From: an uncultured Clostridia bacterium
GTDB taxonomy: Bacteria > Bacillota > Clostridia > Christensenellales > UBA1242
DNA length: 14,370 nucleotides
Assembly: GCA_934725795.1 (NCBI GenBank)
Contig: CAKVCF010000007.1
Span: 1-14,370 of the forward strand
Direction: 5' to 3'
Of the stretch, positions 1-6,150 are shown piece after piece (the first letter of the stretch is position 1; each line of letters begins with the position of its first letter). Made by a program: the position numbers and the translations under genes. The notes under the pieces were generated by a model that saw only the letters and a list, made by a program, of their open reading frames with translations, made no database searches and had not been told where the DNA came from.

Positions 1-63
1 ATGCAACGGACTGTAAATCCGTCGACTTCGTCTTCGATGGTTCGAATCCATCCCCTTCCACCA
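1..63 (+). tRNA. tRNA-Tyr (GTA), 5' part cut off by the window edge
   Basis: This is the 3' portion of a class II tRNA. The anticodon stem-loop CGGA-CTGTAAA-TCCG gives anticodon GTA (Tyr). It is followed by an extended variable arm typical of bacterial tRNA-Tyr, a canonical T arm (GATGG-TTCGAAT-CCATC, 36-52), the acceptor 3' strand CCCTTCC (53-59), discriminator A60 and an encoded CCA (61-63). The acceptor 5' strand and D arm lie outside the window. Confidence 0.93.
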
Positions 64-102
64 CTCCAAGTGGAAAACAAGCAAAAAAATGGTTGTTATT
101 GT

Positions 103-132
103 TTGACAAAGCAACAAAAAATGAATTAATAT
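103..132 (+). promoter_or_regulatory. Sigma-A-type promoter for tRNA-Thr
   Basis: A perfect -35 TTGACA (103-108) is followed after 18 bp by TAATAT (127-132), which matches the -10 consensus at four of six positions. A start about 7 bp downstream would fall at about 139, just before the mature 5' end of the tRNA at 141. The tRNA-Thr may therefore be transcribed on its own as well as by read-through from tRNA-Tyr. Confidence 0.55.
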
Positions 133-140
133 CTAAATAT

Positions 141-215
141 GCTGGTGTGGCTCAATGGCAGAGCAGCTGACTTGTAATCAGCAGGTTGATGGTTCGACTC
201 CATTCACCAGCTCCA
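141..215 (+). tRNA. tRNA-Thr (TGT)
   Basis: Complete 75-nt tRNA. The acceptor stem GCTGGTG (141-147) pairs with CACCAGC (205-211), followed by discriminator T212 and an encoded CCA (213-215). The anticodon arm GCTGA-CTTGTAA-TCAGC has anticodon TGT, which reads ACN threonine codons. The T arm contains the TTCGA motif (193-197). A terminator follows directly. Confidence 0.96.
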
Positions 216-220
216 CAATG

Positions 221-242
221 CTCCTAGAAATAGGAGTTTTTT
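221..242 (+). terminator. Rho-independent terminator after tRNA-Thr
   Basis: Perfect 6-bp stem CTCCTA/TAGGAG closed by a GAAA tetraloop (227-230) and followed by six T residues (237-242). It ends the tRNA transcript. Confidence 0.9.
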
Positions 243-401
243 GTTGCTCATTTTATGTTCAAAAAGGCAAATATCTATTTTTAAGGCTGTATTGACATTG
301 AAACCATATTTTTAATCGAAGAATATTAAGAATATTAAATGTCTTTTATTATAATTTTAATATAATAGAGAAGAATATAAAAACATTGAGAACAGGCAAA
401 G

Positions 402-430
402 AAAAAAGTAAAAGCCTTAAGCTCTTACTT
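402..430 (-). terminator. Rho-independent terminator of the minus-strand RNA
   Basis: On the minus strand AAGTAAGAGC (430-421) pairs with GCTTTTACTT (415-406) as 10 bp with one G-U pair, around the loop TTAAG. A six-T run follows (407-402). On the plus strand the hairpin has only an A tract, so it fixes the direction of the RNA. Confidence 0.8.
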
Positions 431-540
431 TGTGCCTAGATACATCGCGCTCTAGGGGCTGATAGAGATTAACCACTCTACCCAATGCTAACACATATTA
501 GCAGGTGCATATAGCCGACCTACGTCCCTATATGCCTGTT
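402..540 (-). ncRNA. Probable structured non-coding RNA, family not recognised
   Basis: No reading frame explains this stretch, yet the minus strand has a complete transcription unit: an extended -10 promoter upstream (547-574) and a terminator at the far end. The predicted transcript of about 140 nt starts near 540. Reading along the minus strand it contains four successive hairpins. They are GCATATAG/CTATATGC with a 13-nt loop that can itself pair GAC/GTC; TGCTAA/TTAGCA; TAGAG/CTCTA stacked on GGG/CCC across a one-sided bulge; and CCTAGA/TCTAGG. The terminator hairpin then follows. The first nucleotides AACAGGC are also complementary to GCCTGTT just beyond the terminator. This density of perfect short stems in an AT-rich intergenic region suggests a folded regulatory or housekeeping RNA. 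I see no tmRNA, RNase P, SRP or T-box signature. The family is unknown to me. Confidence 0.65.
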
Positions 541-546
541 ATTGTT

Positions 547-574
547 AGGATACCATACAATTATTGAATGTCAA
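547..574 (-). promoter_or_regulatory. Extended -10 promoter for the minus-strand RNA
   Basis: The minus strand reads a perfect -35 TTGACA (574-569), a 16-bp spacer, and the extended -10 TGG-TATCCT (555-547). The predicted start is near 540, immediately before the first hairpin of the RNA. Confidence 0.7.
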
Positions 575-777
575 CACATAATAGATAATTTTATAAAAAA
601 GATTTATCACACAAAAGTAAGTACATTGGCAATTATATTAAACACTAATTAAAATAATTTTAACCATCAAAAATGTTACAACCAATATAATTTAAAGTTA
701 GATTATAATTGATTGTTAGATTGATAATATAAACATAGTTTGATAAGAAATAAAATGGTAAGAAATACCAAATTTAA

Positions 778-806
778 TTGCAAAGAAAAACTTATTTTGA
801 TAAAAT
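778..806 (+). promoter_or_regulatory. Candidate extended -10 promoter giving a leaderless mRNA
   Basis: TTGCAA (778-783), a 17-bp spacer, and the extended -10 TGA-TAAAAT (798-806). Only six bases separate the -10 from the ATG at 813, so the transcript would begin at or next to the start codon. No Shine-Dalgarno sequence precedes this gene, which agrees. The AT-rich background makes chance matches possible. Confidence 0.4.
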
Positions 807-812
807 AAAAAT

Positions 813-1844
813 ATGAGTAAATGTGATAAATGTGGTGGGCTTTTGATTTTTGACCCACAAAAGAAGGGTAATGTCTGCGAAAATTGTGGCGGTGTTAATC
901 CAGTGCAATTCAACTATGCCTTTAACAAAAAGAGTTTTGAAGAAATGCAACAACTTGATGTTGACCCGCTTGCAAAAGAAACACGTGCGGTTAAATGTAA
1001 ATCATGTGGGGCCAATTTTATTATTGATAAATTGCATCTTACAGGTGTTTGTCCATATTGTGGCAGTGAAACATTGTCAACTTCAAGCAAAAAATCATTG
1101 ATGTACATTGATTCTGTTGTGCCTTTCACTTTTGGCAAAGCAGATGCAATTAACAAATTTAAAAAGGCAGTTGCAACACGTTTTTATGCCAATAAAAAGA
1201 TATTTAAAGGCATTGAAGAAAGCAATGTTACAGGCTTATATGTAAACACTTTCGTGTTTGATTTTGTAACATCTTCTGTTTATGACGGCGTGCTCAGTTA
1301 TCAAAAAACTGTTAAAGATAGTGATGGCAACACTCACACTGAAACAGTAACAAAAAATGTGGTTGGTGTGTTAGAAAAAACCTTTAAAAATCTAACCATT
1401 GAAGCCAATTCAAATTTAACTCAACCAGAACTTTTGCAAATTATGCCGTTTGAATATACCTCTGCGGTTGATTTCCAACAAGATTTTGTTAATGGTTATG
1501 CAATTGAGTATCAAGATAAATTGTTTGCTGATTGTGTTGCCAGTGCAGAGCGTGTTGTTAAACGTGAACTTGAAAGGGAAGTTTTGCGTAAATATGGTTG
1601 CGACAGTGTTGTAACATTAAATATTCACACCGATTATAAGGATCGTAAATATAATTACTGTTTGTTGCCAGTTTATATGTTTAACAGCGAATATAAGGGC
1701 AAAAGATACAAAGCATTAATGAATGGTCAATCAGGCAAAGTTGGCAATTTGCCAAAAGATAAATTGCGCGTTTTCTTAACCGTGTTATTCTCAAGTTTGC
1801 TGGTTGTTGGTATCTGCTTACTTATATATTTTTGTGTAAGGTAA
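813..1844 (+). CDS. Membrane-anchored double zinc-ribbon protein
   Basis: A 343-residue protein with two identically spaced zinc ribbons, each CxxC-x14-CxxC: Cys4, 7, 22 and 25, then Cys62, 65, 80 and 83. A soluble region of about 230 residues follows, and a single C-terminal membrane segment (about 320-341) ends with almost no tail, so most of the protein should face the cytoplasm. Zinc-ribbon proteins of this general layout are common in Clostridia, often annotated as TFIIB-type zinc-ribbon proteins, and their function is mostly unknown. The chosen ATG is the only start that keeps the first CxxC. There is no ribosome-binding site upstream, and the promoter may produce a leaderless message. 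A strong terminator separates it from spoIIAA. I assign no molecular role beyond zinc binding and membrane anchoring. Confidence 0.85.
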   Translation: MSKCDKCGGLLIFDPQKKGNVCENCGGVNPVQFNYAFNKKSFEEMQQLDVDPLAKETRAVKCKSCGANFIIDKLHLTGVCPYCGSETLSTSSKKSLMYIDSVVPFTFGKADAINKFKKAVATRFYANKKIFKGIEESNVTGLYVNTFVFDFVTSSVYDGVLSYQKTVKDSDGNTHTETVTKNVVGVLEKTFKNLTIEANSNLTQPELLQIMPFEYTSAVDFQQDFVNGYAIEYQDKLFADCVASAERVVKRELEREVLRKYGCDSVVTLNIHTDYKDRKYNYCLLPVYMFNSEYKGKRYKALMNGQSGKVGNLPKDKLRVFLTVLFSSLLVVGICLLIYFCVR

Positions 1845-1902
1845 AGCAAAAACAAACCAAAAACTATCTTAATAAAAATTGTTTTCAGCACAAAACAACA
1901 AG

Positions 1903-1939
1903 AAATGGTGGCATTGTAACAAATGTTACCATTTTTTTT
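1903..1939 (+). terminator. Strong terminator between the zinc-ribbon gene and spoIIAA
   Basis: A 13-bp stem (1903-1915 with 1922-1934), containing two G-U pairs, has a 6-nt loop and runs into a T tract (1932-1939). It leaves only 38 bp before the spoIIAA ATG. The promoter of the sigma-F operon must therefore overlap the terminator DNA or be read through it. I found no clear sigma-H or Spo0A site here. Confidence 0.9.
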
Positions 1940-1977
1940 ATTCTGCATTTTGTTAGTATGTTTGCAGGAGGAAAGCA

Positions 1978-2289
1978 ATGCAGATTAAGTCGAGAGTAAT
2001 GAACAAAACATTGTATATTTTACTTTCAGGGGAACTAGATGAATACACCGCCAAAACAGTGCGTAAAGATTTAGACACACTGCTAGACACAGAAAAGGGC
2101 TTTGTGCAGATTGTGCTAGATTTAAGCGAATTAACCTTTATGGACAGCACTGGTATAGGTGTTTTGATTGGAAGATACAAAAAGATGAGAGATTATAATA
2201 AACCGATATTTATTTCAAACCCAAGCAGAAATGCAGAAAGGATATTTAAAATGTCAGGTCTTTACGACATTATGCCAAAGATAGTTTAG
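1978..2289 (+). CDS. spoIIAA: Anti-sigma factor antagonist SpoIIAA
   Basis: A 103-residue STAS-domain protein that spans the whole length. The signature DSTGIGVLIGRYK (residues 56-68) matches the B. subtilis SpoIIAA segment around its regulatory serine, and Ser57 is the expected phosphorylation site. In the family, unphosphorylated SpoIIAA binds the anti-sigma factor SpoIIAB and releases sigma-F in the forespore. SpoIIAB phosphorylates it, and SpoIIE dephosphorylates it at the septum. The start is supported by a perfect AGGAGG (1966-1971) six bases upstream. It is the first gene of the three-gene operon, with a 9-bp gap to spoIIAB. Family and order leave little doubt. Confidence 0.97.
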   Translation: MQIKSRVMNKTLYILLSGELDEYTAKTVRKDLDTLLDTEKGFVQIVLDLSELTFMDSTGIGVLIGRYKKMRDYNKPIFISNPSRNAERIFKMSGLYDIMPKIV

Positions 2290-2298
2290 GGAGGAATT

Positions 2299-2727
2299 AT
2301 GAAAAACGTTATGGAATTAAAGTTTAAAGCCTTGCCAGAAAATGAATCCTTTGCACGTTCGGTTGCGGGAGGCTTTTTGTTGCAAATGAACCCAACACTT
2401 GCTGAAATTGAAGATGTTAAAACAGCGGTTAGTGAGGCGGTTACAAATTCAATAGTCCACGCATACCCAGATAAACCAGGTTGGGTTACTATGAAAATGG
2501 GAATAAAAGAAAATGTTGTTCACATCTCGGTGATTGATAACGGCATTGGCATTGTAGATATTAAAAAGGCACTCAGCCCATTTTATACGTCCAAACCAGA
2601 GCAAGAACGCAGTGGTATGGGCTTTACAGTTATTGAAGCATTTATGGATAATTTGGAAGTGAAAAACAGCAAAGAAGGCCTTATTGTTAATATGAGCAAA
2701 AAAATTGTTAATCAAGAGGCGTGCTAG
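2299..2727 (+). CDS. spoIIAB: Anti-sigma-F factor / serine kinase SpoIIAB
   Basis: A 142-residue GHKL-type ATPase/kinase that binds sigma-F or phosphorylates SpoIIAA. The ATP-binding boxes are intact: N box with Glu46 and Asn50 (SEAVTNSIVHAY, 45-56), G1 box DNGIGI (80-85), and G2 box RSGMGFTVIE (104-113). Length and motifs match the B. subtilis protein. A GGGAGG ribosome-binding site (2289-2294) overlaps the spoIIAA stop codon, and the TAG stop abuts the sigF ATG, so the genes are probably translationally coupled. This keeps anti-sigma and sigma factor in a fixed ratio, as expected for a partner-switching module. Confidence 0.97.
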   Translation: MKNVMELKFKALPENESFARSVAGGFLLQMNPTLAEIEDVKTAVSEAVTNSIVHAYPDKPGWVTMKMGIKENVVHISVIDNGIGIVDIKKALSPFYTSKPEQERSGMGFTVIEAFMDNLEVKNSKEGLIVNMSKKIVNQEAC

Positions 2728-3453
2728 ATGCTATCAAGCAACCAAACAGCAGAGTTGCTCACACTGGCAAAACATGGTGATGATTCTGCCAAAGAAAAAC
2801 TGATAACCTTTAATGCACCACTTATTAAAAGCGTGATAAAACGCTATATCAATAAAGGCATTGATTATGACGACCTTTTTCAACTTGGCTCTATGGGCTT
2901 TGTTAAAGCAATAAATAACTATAATCCAAGTTTTAATGTTAAGTTCACAACCTATGCAGTGCCTATGATTGCAGGCGAAATAAAACGCTTTATGCGTGAT
3001 GATGGTAGTGTTAAAGTTTCACGCAGTGTTAAACGCAATGCGGTGCTTATCAAAAATTATATTGCAGATTATCAAAAACAGTATGGCGAAAGCCCAACAA
3101 TAGACCAGTTGGCAAAACAATTCAATATGGACAAAACAGATATTGTTTTCACAATGGAAGCAAACACAAATCCGCTATCACTCAACGAGAAGTTTGACGA
3201 TGGGGAGGACGGCACATCCTTGTTTGACTGGGTGGCGGATAGTTTTACGGTTGAGAACGATATTGATAAACTTGCCTTGCGTGATATGATTGAAAAACTT
3301 GATTCACGTGAAAAACAGGTGATAATTATGCGGTATTATTTAGATAAAACACAAAGCGAAATAGCCACTGAATTAGGCGTTAGCCAAGTGCAAGTCAGTC
3401 GCATAGAGAACAAGGTTTTAGCCTATATGCGTGAAAACATCGGCTCAGATTAA
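2728..3453 (+). CDS. sigF: Forespore sigma factor sigma-F
   Basis: A 241-residue sigma-70 family protein without region 1.1. Region 2 includes DYDDLFQLGSMGFVKA (46-61) and the -10 recognition helix around FTTYAVPMIAGEIKRFMRDD (73-92). Region 3 lies around residues 121-145. The region 4 helix-turn-helix spans about 207-231, with GVSQVQVSRIE (217-227). The stretches TYAVPMI, GEIKRF, RDDG, VKVSRS and SQVQVSR closely resemble B. subtilis SigF. Position after spoIIAA-spoIIAB settles the choice over sigma-B or sigma-G. It directs the first forespore-specific gene set. The start codon follows the spoIIAB stop directly, with AAGAGG (2714-2719) as ribosome-binding site. A terminator lies about 70 bp downstream. 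Confidence 0.96.
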   Translation: MLSSNQTAELLTLAKHGDDSAKEKLITFNAPLIKSVIKRYINKGIDYDDLFQLGSMGFVKAINNYNPSFNVKFTTYAVPMIAGEIKRFMRDDGSVKVSRSVKRNAVLIKNYIADYQKQYGESPTIDQLAKQFNMDKTDIVFTMEANTNPLSLNEKFDDGEDGTSLFDWVADSFTVENDIDKLALRDMIEKLDSREKQVIIMRYYLDKTQSEIATELGVSQVQVSRIENKVLAYMRENIGSD

Positions 3454-3520
3454 CAGATTTTAATTAATCACTATTTATTATCCAAAAGTAGTTACAAAAA
3501 TTTAAAATGATTTATAAAAG

Positions 3521-3547
3521 TTTGAGATTTTGTGTCTCAAATTTTTT
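3521..3547 (+). terminator. Terminator of the sigma-F operon
   Basis: A 7-bp perfect stem TTTGAGA/TCTCAAA with a 7-nt loop, followed by six T residues (3542-3547). It closes the spoIIA operon and isolates it from the cassette downstream. Confidence 0.85.
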
Positions 3548-3623
3548 GTTTTGTATCTTATATTATCAACAATAAATACCTTTTCATTATAAAAAACATA
3601 TTAAAAAATTATACAATACAAAT

Positions 3624-3661
3624 AAAAACATATAAAAACTTTAAAAAACATACAAAAACTT
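3624..3661 (+). repeat. Two tandem 18-bp near-repeats at 20-bp spacing, candidate operator
   Basis: Two copies of AAAAACATAYAAAAACTT (3624-3641 and 3644-3661) differ at one base and are spaced exactly 20 bp, about two helical turns. They end just before the -35 box of the cassette promoter. A looser relative, AAAAACATATTAAAAAATT, lies at 3592-3610. The first gene downstream has a ribbon-helix-helix start, and such proteins often repress their own promoter through tandem sites. The A-rich composition is a caution. Confidence 0.4.
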
Positions 3662-3662
3662 G

Positions 3663-3691
3663 TTGACAATCGTTTTTTGTTGTGTTAATAT
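3663..3691 (+). promoter_or_regulatory. Sigma-A extended -10 promoter of the ADP-ribosylation cassette
   Basis: Perfect -35 TTGACA (3663-3668), 17-bp spacer, and extended -10 TGT-TAATAT (3683-3691). The predicted start near 3698 leaves a short leader containing AGGAG (3706-3710) before the ATG at 3717. The location rules out the more upstream in-frame start at 3660. Confidence 0.75.
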
Positions 3692-3716
3692 CAAAATGTA
3701 TAAAAAGGAGAATATT

Positions 3717-4304
3717 ATGAAATACGAAATTTATTTAGATGAAAAAAATTATCAAATGGCAGACACTATTTTACAAGACGAGGGCTTAAATATGTCTATT
3801 GCTATTAATATGTTTTTAAAGAGAGTTATAAAAGAAAATTCTATAGGTTTTATTTTTAGTAAGGCAAATCAATCTTTTAATGAAGATTTAACATTAACAG
3901 CACCAAATGATATTAACACTAAAATAATAAAAAATCATTCTTATAATTCAGATATAATAACCATGACAAAAAACATAGCAAAGAGACTTTTTAATGAAAA
4001 GGGCTACAATATAGGTGATATTTACACTTTTGCATCAGAAAATGAGAGATCACATGTTTTTTGGGCTAATCCTTCATATTTAGTTTTAAACAAAAATTGG
4101 TTTTTGATACTTAATGATAAATCTAAACGTATTTTAAGTTTATTTGAAATCCCCGCGGGGGAGATAAAAAGATATGAACTTGTTATGAGAAGTGACAATC
4201 AAAATCTTATAGATTTACAAATTGCTTATAACGACCCAACATTTACAGATAATAGAAGCCATATAAGTTTTAAACCATATTTTGTTGATAAAATTACCTA
4301 TTAA
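3717..4304 (+). CDS. RelB/DinJ-like ribbon-helix-helix protein with a long unrecognised C-terminal region
   Basis: 195 residues from the ATG that has AGGAG six bases upstream. An in-frame ATG at 3660 lies upstream of the promoter and is rejected. Residues 1-47 resemble RelB/DinJ antitoxins: a short strand (KYEIYLDE), a helix, the turn GLNMSIAINMFLKRVIKEN (23-41), and a final GFIF. This region should dimerise and bind DNA, probably at the tandem repeats upstream. The remaining 150 or so residues are unusual, because RelB/DinJ antitoxins are normally under 100 residues. They include VFWANPSYLVLNKNWFLIL (114-132) and FEIPAGEIKRYEL (143-155), and I do not recognise this part. Codon use is very AT-rich except for an isolated GC-only stretch at 4151-4161. 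It is the first gene of a three-gene unit and could be a fused antitoxin, a repressor with a sensor domain, or a DNA-binding effector. Confidence 0.8.
   Translation: MKYEIYLDEKNYQMADTILQDEGLNMSIAINMFLKRVIKENSIGFIFSKANQSFNEDLTLTAPNDINTKIIKNHSYNSDIITMTKNIAKRLFNEKGYNIGDIYTFASENERSHVFWANPSYLVLNKNWFLILNDKSKRILSLFEIPAGEIKRYELVMRSDNQNLIDLQIAYNDPTFTDNRSHISFKPYFVDKITY
4151..4161. other. GC-only palindrome inside the AT-rich cassette
   Basis: CCCCGCGGGG (4151-4160), a perfect 10-bp palindrome followed by one more G, within the first cassette gene. It encodes Pro-Ala-Gly using CCC, GCG and GGG, codons that hardly occur in the surrounding gene. No function can be assigned from the sequence alone. Confidence 0.5.
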
Positions 4305-4323
4305 TTATTTGTAAAGGATAAAT

Positions 4324-5682
4324 ATGAAGATTAATTATCAAAATTATATTCCGCAAATTGAAAACGTAAGTAAAGATAATGTTAAAAGTATTGATTACAA
4401 CAATATTGTGGCATTTACTTTTGCTTATGACGGTGCTATGGGTGATAATGGAGAATTAACAGTTGTTAATAAAACAGATGAATTGAAATTCTTTTATATC
4501 AACAGATTAAGTGGAGATAAAGAATTGGTTAAAACTGTTGATACTACATATTTTAAACCTTTTGCGGACACTATCGCTCAAACAGGATGGTATATTCCAG
4601 AACTTGCTGGTTGGAAAAAACTAGAAATGGGGCAAGGCAACTTTTTATTTATTAGAAAGGAATATTATTCAGAGTTTGAAACTTTGGCTAATTCAATAGA
4701 TAAAATCATAATTAAATCACACGCTTTGCTATATCAATATAAATTTATAATTCTTAATTTATTGCTAAATGATGAATATAACCAAATTAAAAACAAACTT
4801 ATAAATTCAAAATGCAATTATCCAACATTGCTTGGTGGCATAATAGGTGATATTTCTGGCTCAAGGTTTGAGTTTAAACCAATAAAAACAAAGAAATTTA
4901 AACTGCTTGTTAAGGGTAAAAACTATTTACTACCAACACAAACATATCAAGAGTATCTAGATAATTGCCATTTTACAGATGATACAGTAATGACAATCGC
5001 AGTTGCAAATGCTCTTATGCAATCAAAAGCCGATTTTAGCGATTTGAAAGAACAGACTATTTGCAATTTAAAATATTTTGGTAATAAATACCCTTATGTT
5101 GGGTATGGCTCTAAATTTAACTATTGGCTTAAATCAACTCATACTAAGCCTTATAATTCTTTTGGAAATGGAAGTGCAATGAGAATTAGTGCTGTGCCGT
5201 ATTTTGCAGATAGCATTGAGCAAGTTAAGGAATTAACCAAAATTGTAACAGAAGTGACACACAATCACCCAGAAGGTATTAAAGGTGCAGAAGCCGTTGC
5301 TTGTTGTATATGGTGGGCGTTAAACGGATATTCAAAATATCAAATTAAATATTTTGTTGAACGAGATTATTACGATTTAAATTTTGATTATAAAAATTTA
5401 GTAAAAACATACAAGCACGATGAAAGTTGCCAAAATTCAGTGCCACAGGCTATATATGCTTTTATTATTTCAAACTCTTATGAAGATGCAATAAAAACTG
5501 CTATTTCAATGGGTGGAGATTCTGATACTATGGCTTGTATATCTGGTTCGATTGCTGAAGCCTATTATGGTTTGCCTTCACACTTGAAAAATCAAGGTTT
5601 ATCATACTTGCCAAAAGAATTAAAAAATATTGTTTATGAATTTATTCATAGTTACACAGAAAATAAAAGGAAAGTAAATTAA
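4324..5682 (+). CDS. ADP-ribosylglycohydrolase with a novel N-terminal domain
   Basis: A 452-residue two-part protein. Residues about 167-445 form an ADP-ribosylglycohydrolase of the DraG/ARH family, which removes ADP-ribose from proteins or other targets using a two-metal centre. The expected motifs are present in order: GGIIGDISGS (171-180), the metal ligands FTDDT (217-221), GNGSAMR (281-287), HNHPEG (313-318), and the second metal-binding motif GGDSDT (397-402). The enzyme therefore looks active. Residues 1-165 are not part of the ARH fold and I do not recognise them; they include FTFAYDGAMGDNGEL (31-45) and a hydrophobic stretch at about 139-148. The gene starts 19 bp after the ribbon-helix-helix gene, with AAAGGAT as ribosome-binding site, and is followed after one base by the third gene. 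No partner ADP-ribosyltransferase is recognisable nearby. The family match is firm; substrate and role are open. Confidence 0.9.
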   Translation: MKINYQNYIPQIENVSKDNVKSIDYNNIVAFTFAYDGAMGDNGELTVVNKTDELKFFYINRLSGDKELVKTVDTTYFKPFADTIAQTGWYIPELAGWKKLEMGQGNFLFIRKEYYSEFETLANSIDKIIIKSHALLYQYKFIILNLLLNDEYNQIKNKLINSKCNYPTLLGGIIGDISGSRFEFKPIKTKKFKLLVKGKNYLLPTQTYQEYLDNCHFTDDTVMTIAVANALMQSKADFSDLKEQTICNLKYFGNKYPYVGYGSKFNYWLKSTHTKPYNSFGNGSAMRISAVPYFADSIEQVKELTKIVTEVTHNHPEGIKGAEAVACCIWWALNGYSKYQIKYFVERDYYDLNFDYKNLVKTYKHDESCQNSVPQAIYAFIISNSYEDAIKTAISMGGDSDTMACISGSIAEAYYGLPSHLKNQGLSYLPKELKNIVYEFIHSYTENKRKVN

Positions 5683-5683
5683 T

Positions 5684-6076
5684 ATGACAATTGAAGAATT
5701 AAATGAAAAAATGGAAGCTTATATAACTGGAGAAAACAATCATTATTGGGTTAAATCTCAATATTGGGAAGAAAAAAGAAAATTGTGTTATGAAAATGAT
5801 TATTTGAAATTGGTGGAAATAACTAGTTCAAACAAATGGATTGACAAGGAACACAAACAATTATCAAAAATGTGGAGCATTGTTTATAAGCCCAAAAAAT
5901 CGTTTATGATGTTGGAAAACTATAAAACATTTCAAAAAGTTTACAATGTTAATATCACGCCAGTGCAAAAGGGCATAAATGTTGGATGTATGGCAATCAG
6001 AATTTATGATACTAAAATAGATCCTGACAAATTTATTGTTAGGGATATTTTAGATTACATTTTTCAAAATGATTAA
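5684..6076 (+). CDS. Small protein of unknown function, third gene of the cassette
   Basis: 130 residues, not recognised. It begins one base after the stop of the ADP-ribosylglycohydrolase gene, with AAAGGAAAG near the end of that gene as ribosome-binding site, so it is almost certainly co-translated. The sequence has no signal peptide or membrane segment. It is rich in aromatic and lysine residues: HYWVKSQYWEEKRK (20-33), a central KMWSIVYKPKKSFMMLE (62-78), and a C-terminal GINVGCMAIRIYDTKIDPD (97-115). The pattern suggests a small mixed alpha/beta cytoplasmic domain. Conserved coupling would make it a specific partner, such as an immunity or accessory protein, or the modified target. That is inference from position only. 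Confidence 0.75.
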   Translation: MTIEELNEKMEAYITGENNHYWVKSQYWEEKRKLCYENDYLKLVEITSSNKWIDKEHKQLSKMWSIVYKPKKSFMMLENYKTFQKVYNVNITPVQKGINVGCMAIRIYDTKIDPDKFIVRDILDYIFQND

Positions 6077-6102
6077 TTACTTTGTTTTGGCTTTTAATTA
6101 AT

Positions 6103-6137
6103 AAAAAAGAGTTGTTTAAGTGGATCAACTCTTTTTT
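6103..6137. terminator. Bidirectional terminator between two convergent genes
   Basis: Perfect 12-bp stem, six A plus GAGTTG (6103-6114) pairing with CAACTC plus six T (6126-6137), around an 11-nt loop. With an A tract on one side and a T tract on the other, it can end both the cassette (plus strand) and the lipoprotein gene (minus strand). Confidence 0.92.
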
Positions 6138-6150
6138 CTATTCAATTGTT

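Noticed and set aside
361..366. Plus-strand TATAAT upstream of the 402-540 structured region, which could imply a plus-strand RNA
   Set aside because: It has no good -35 at the right distance, and the plus strand lacks a terminator, while the minus strand has promoter, hairpins and T tract in the right order.
3660..3716. Longer N-terminus for the ribbon-helix-helix gene
   Set aside because: The start at 3660 lies upstream of the promoter -35 box; the ATG at 3717 has a good ribbon-helix-helix beginning and ribosome-binding site.
4824..5650. Reading the hydrolase as DraG acting on dinitrogenase reductase
   Set aside because: No nitrogenase or draT gene is nearby, and the ARH/DraG fold is shared by many enzymes with other substrates.
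3545..6089. TTTGTTTTG at both ends of the cassette (3545-3553 and 6081-6089) as a target-site duplication
   Set aside because: A 9-mer of T and G is expected by chance in such AT-rich DNA, the copies do not sit exactly at gene-cassette borders, and no transposase or inverted ends are present.
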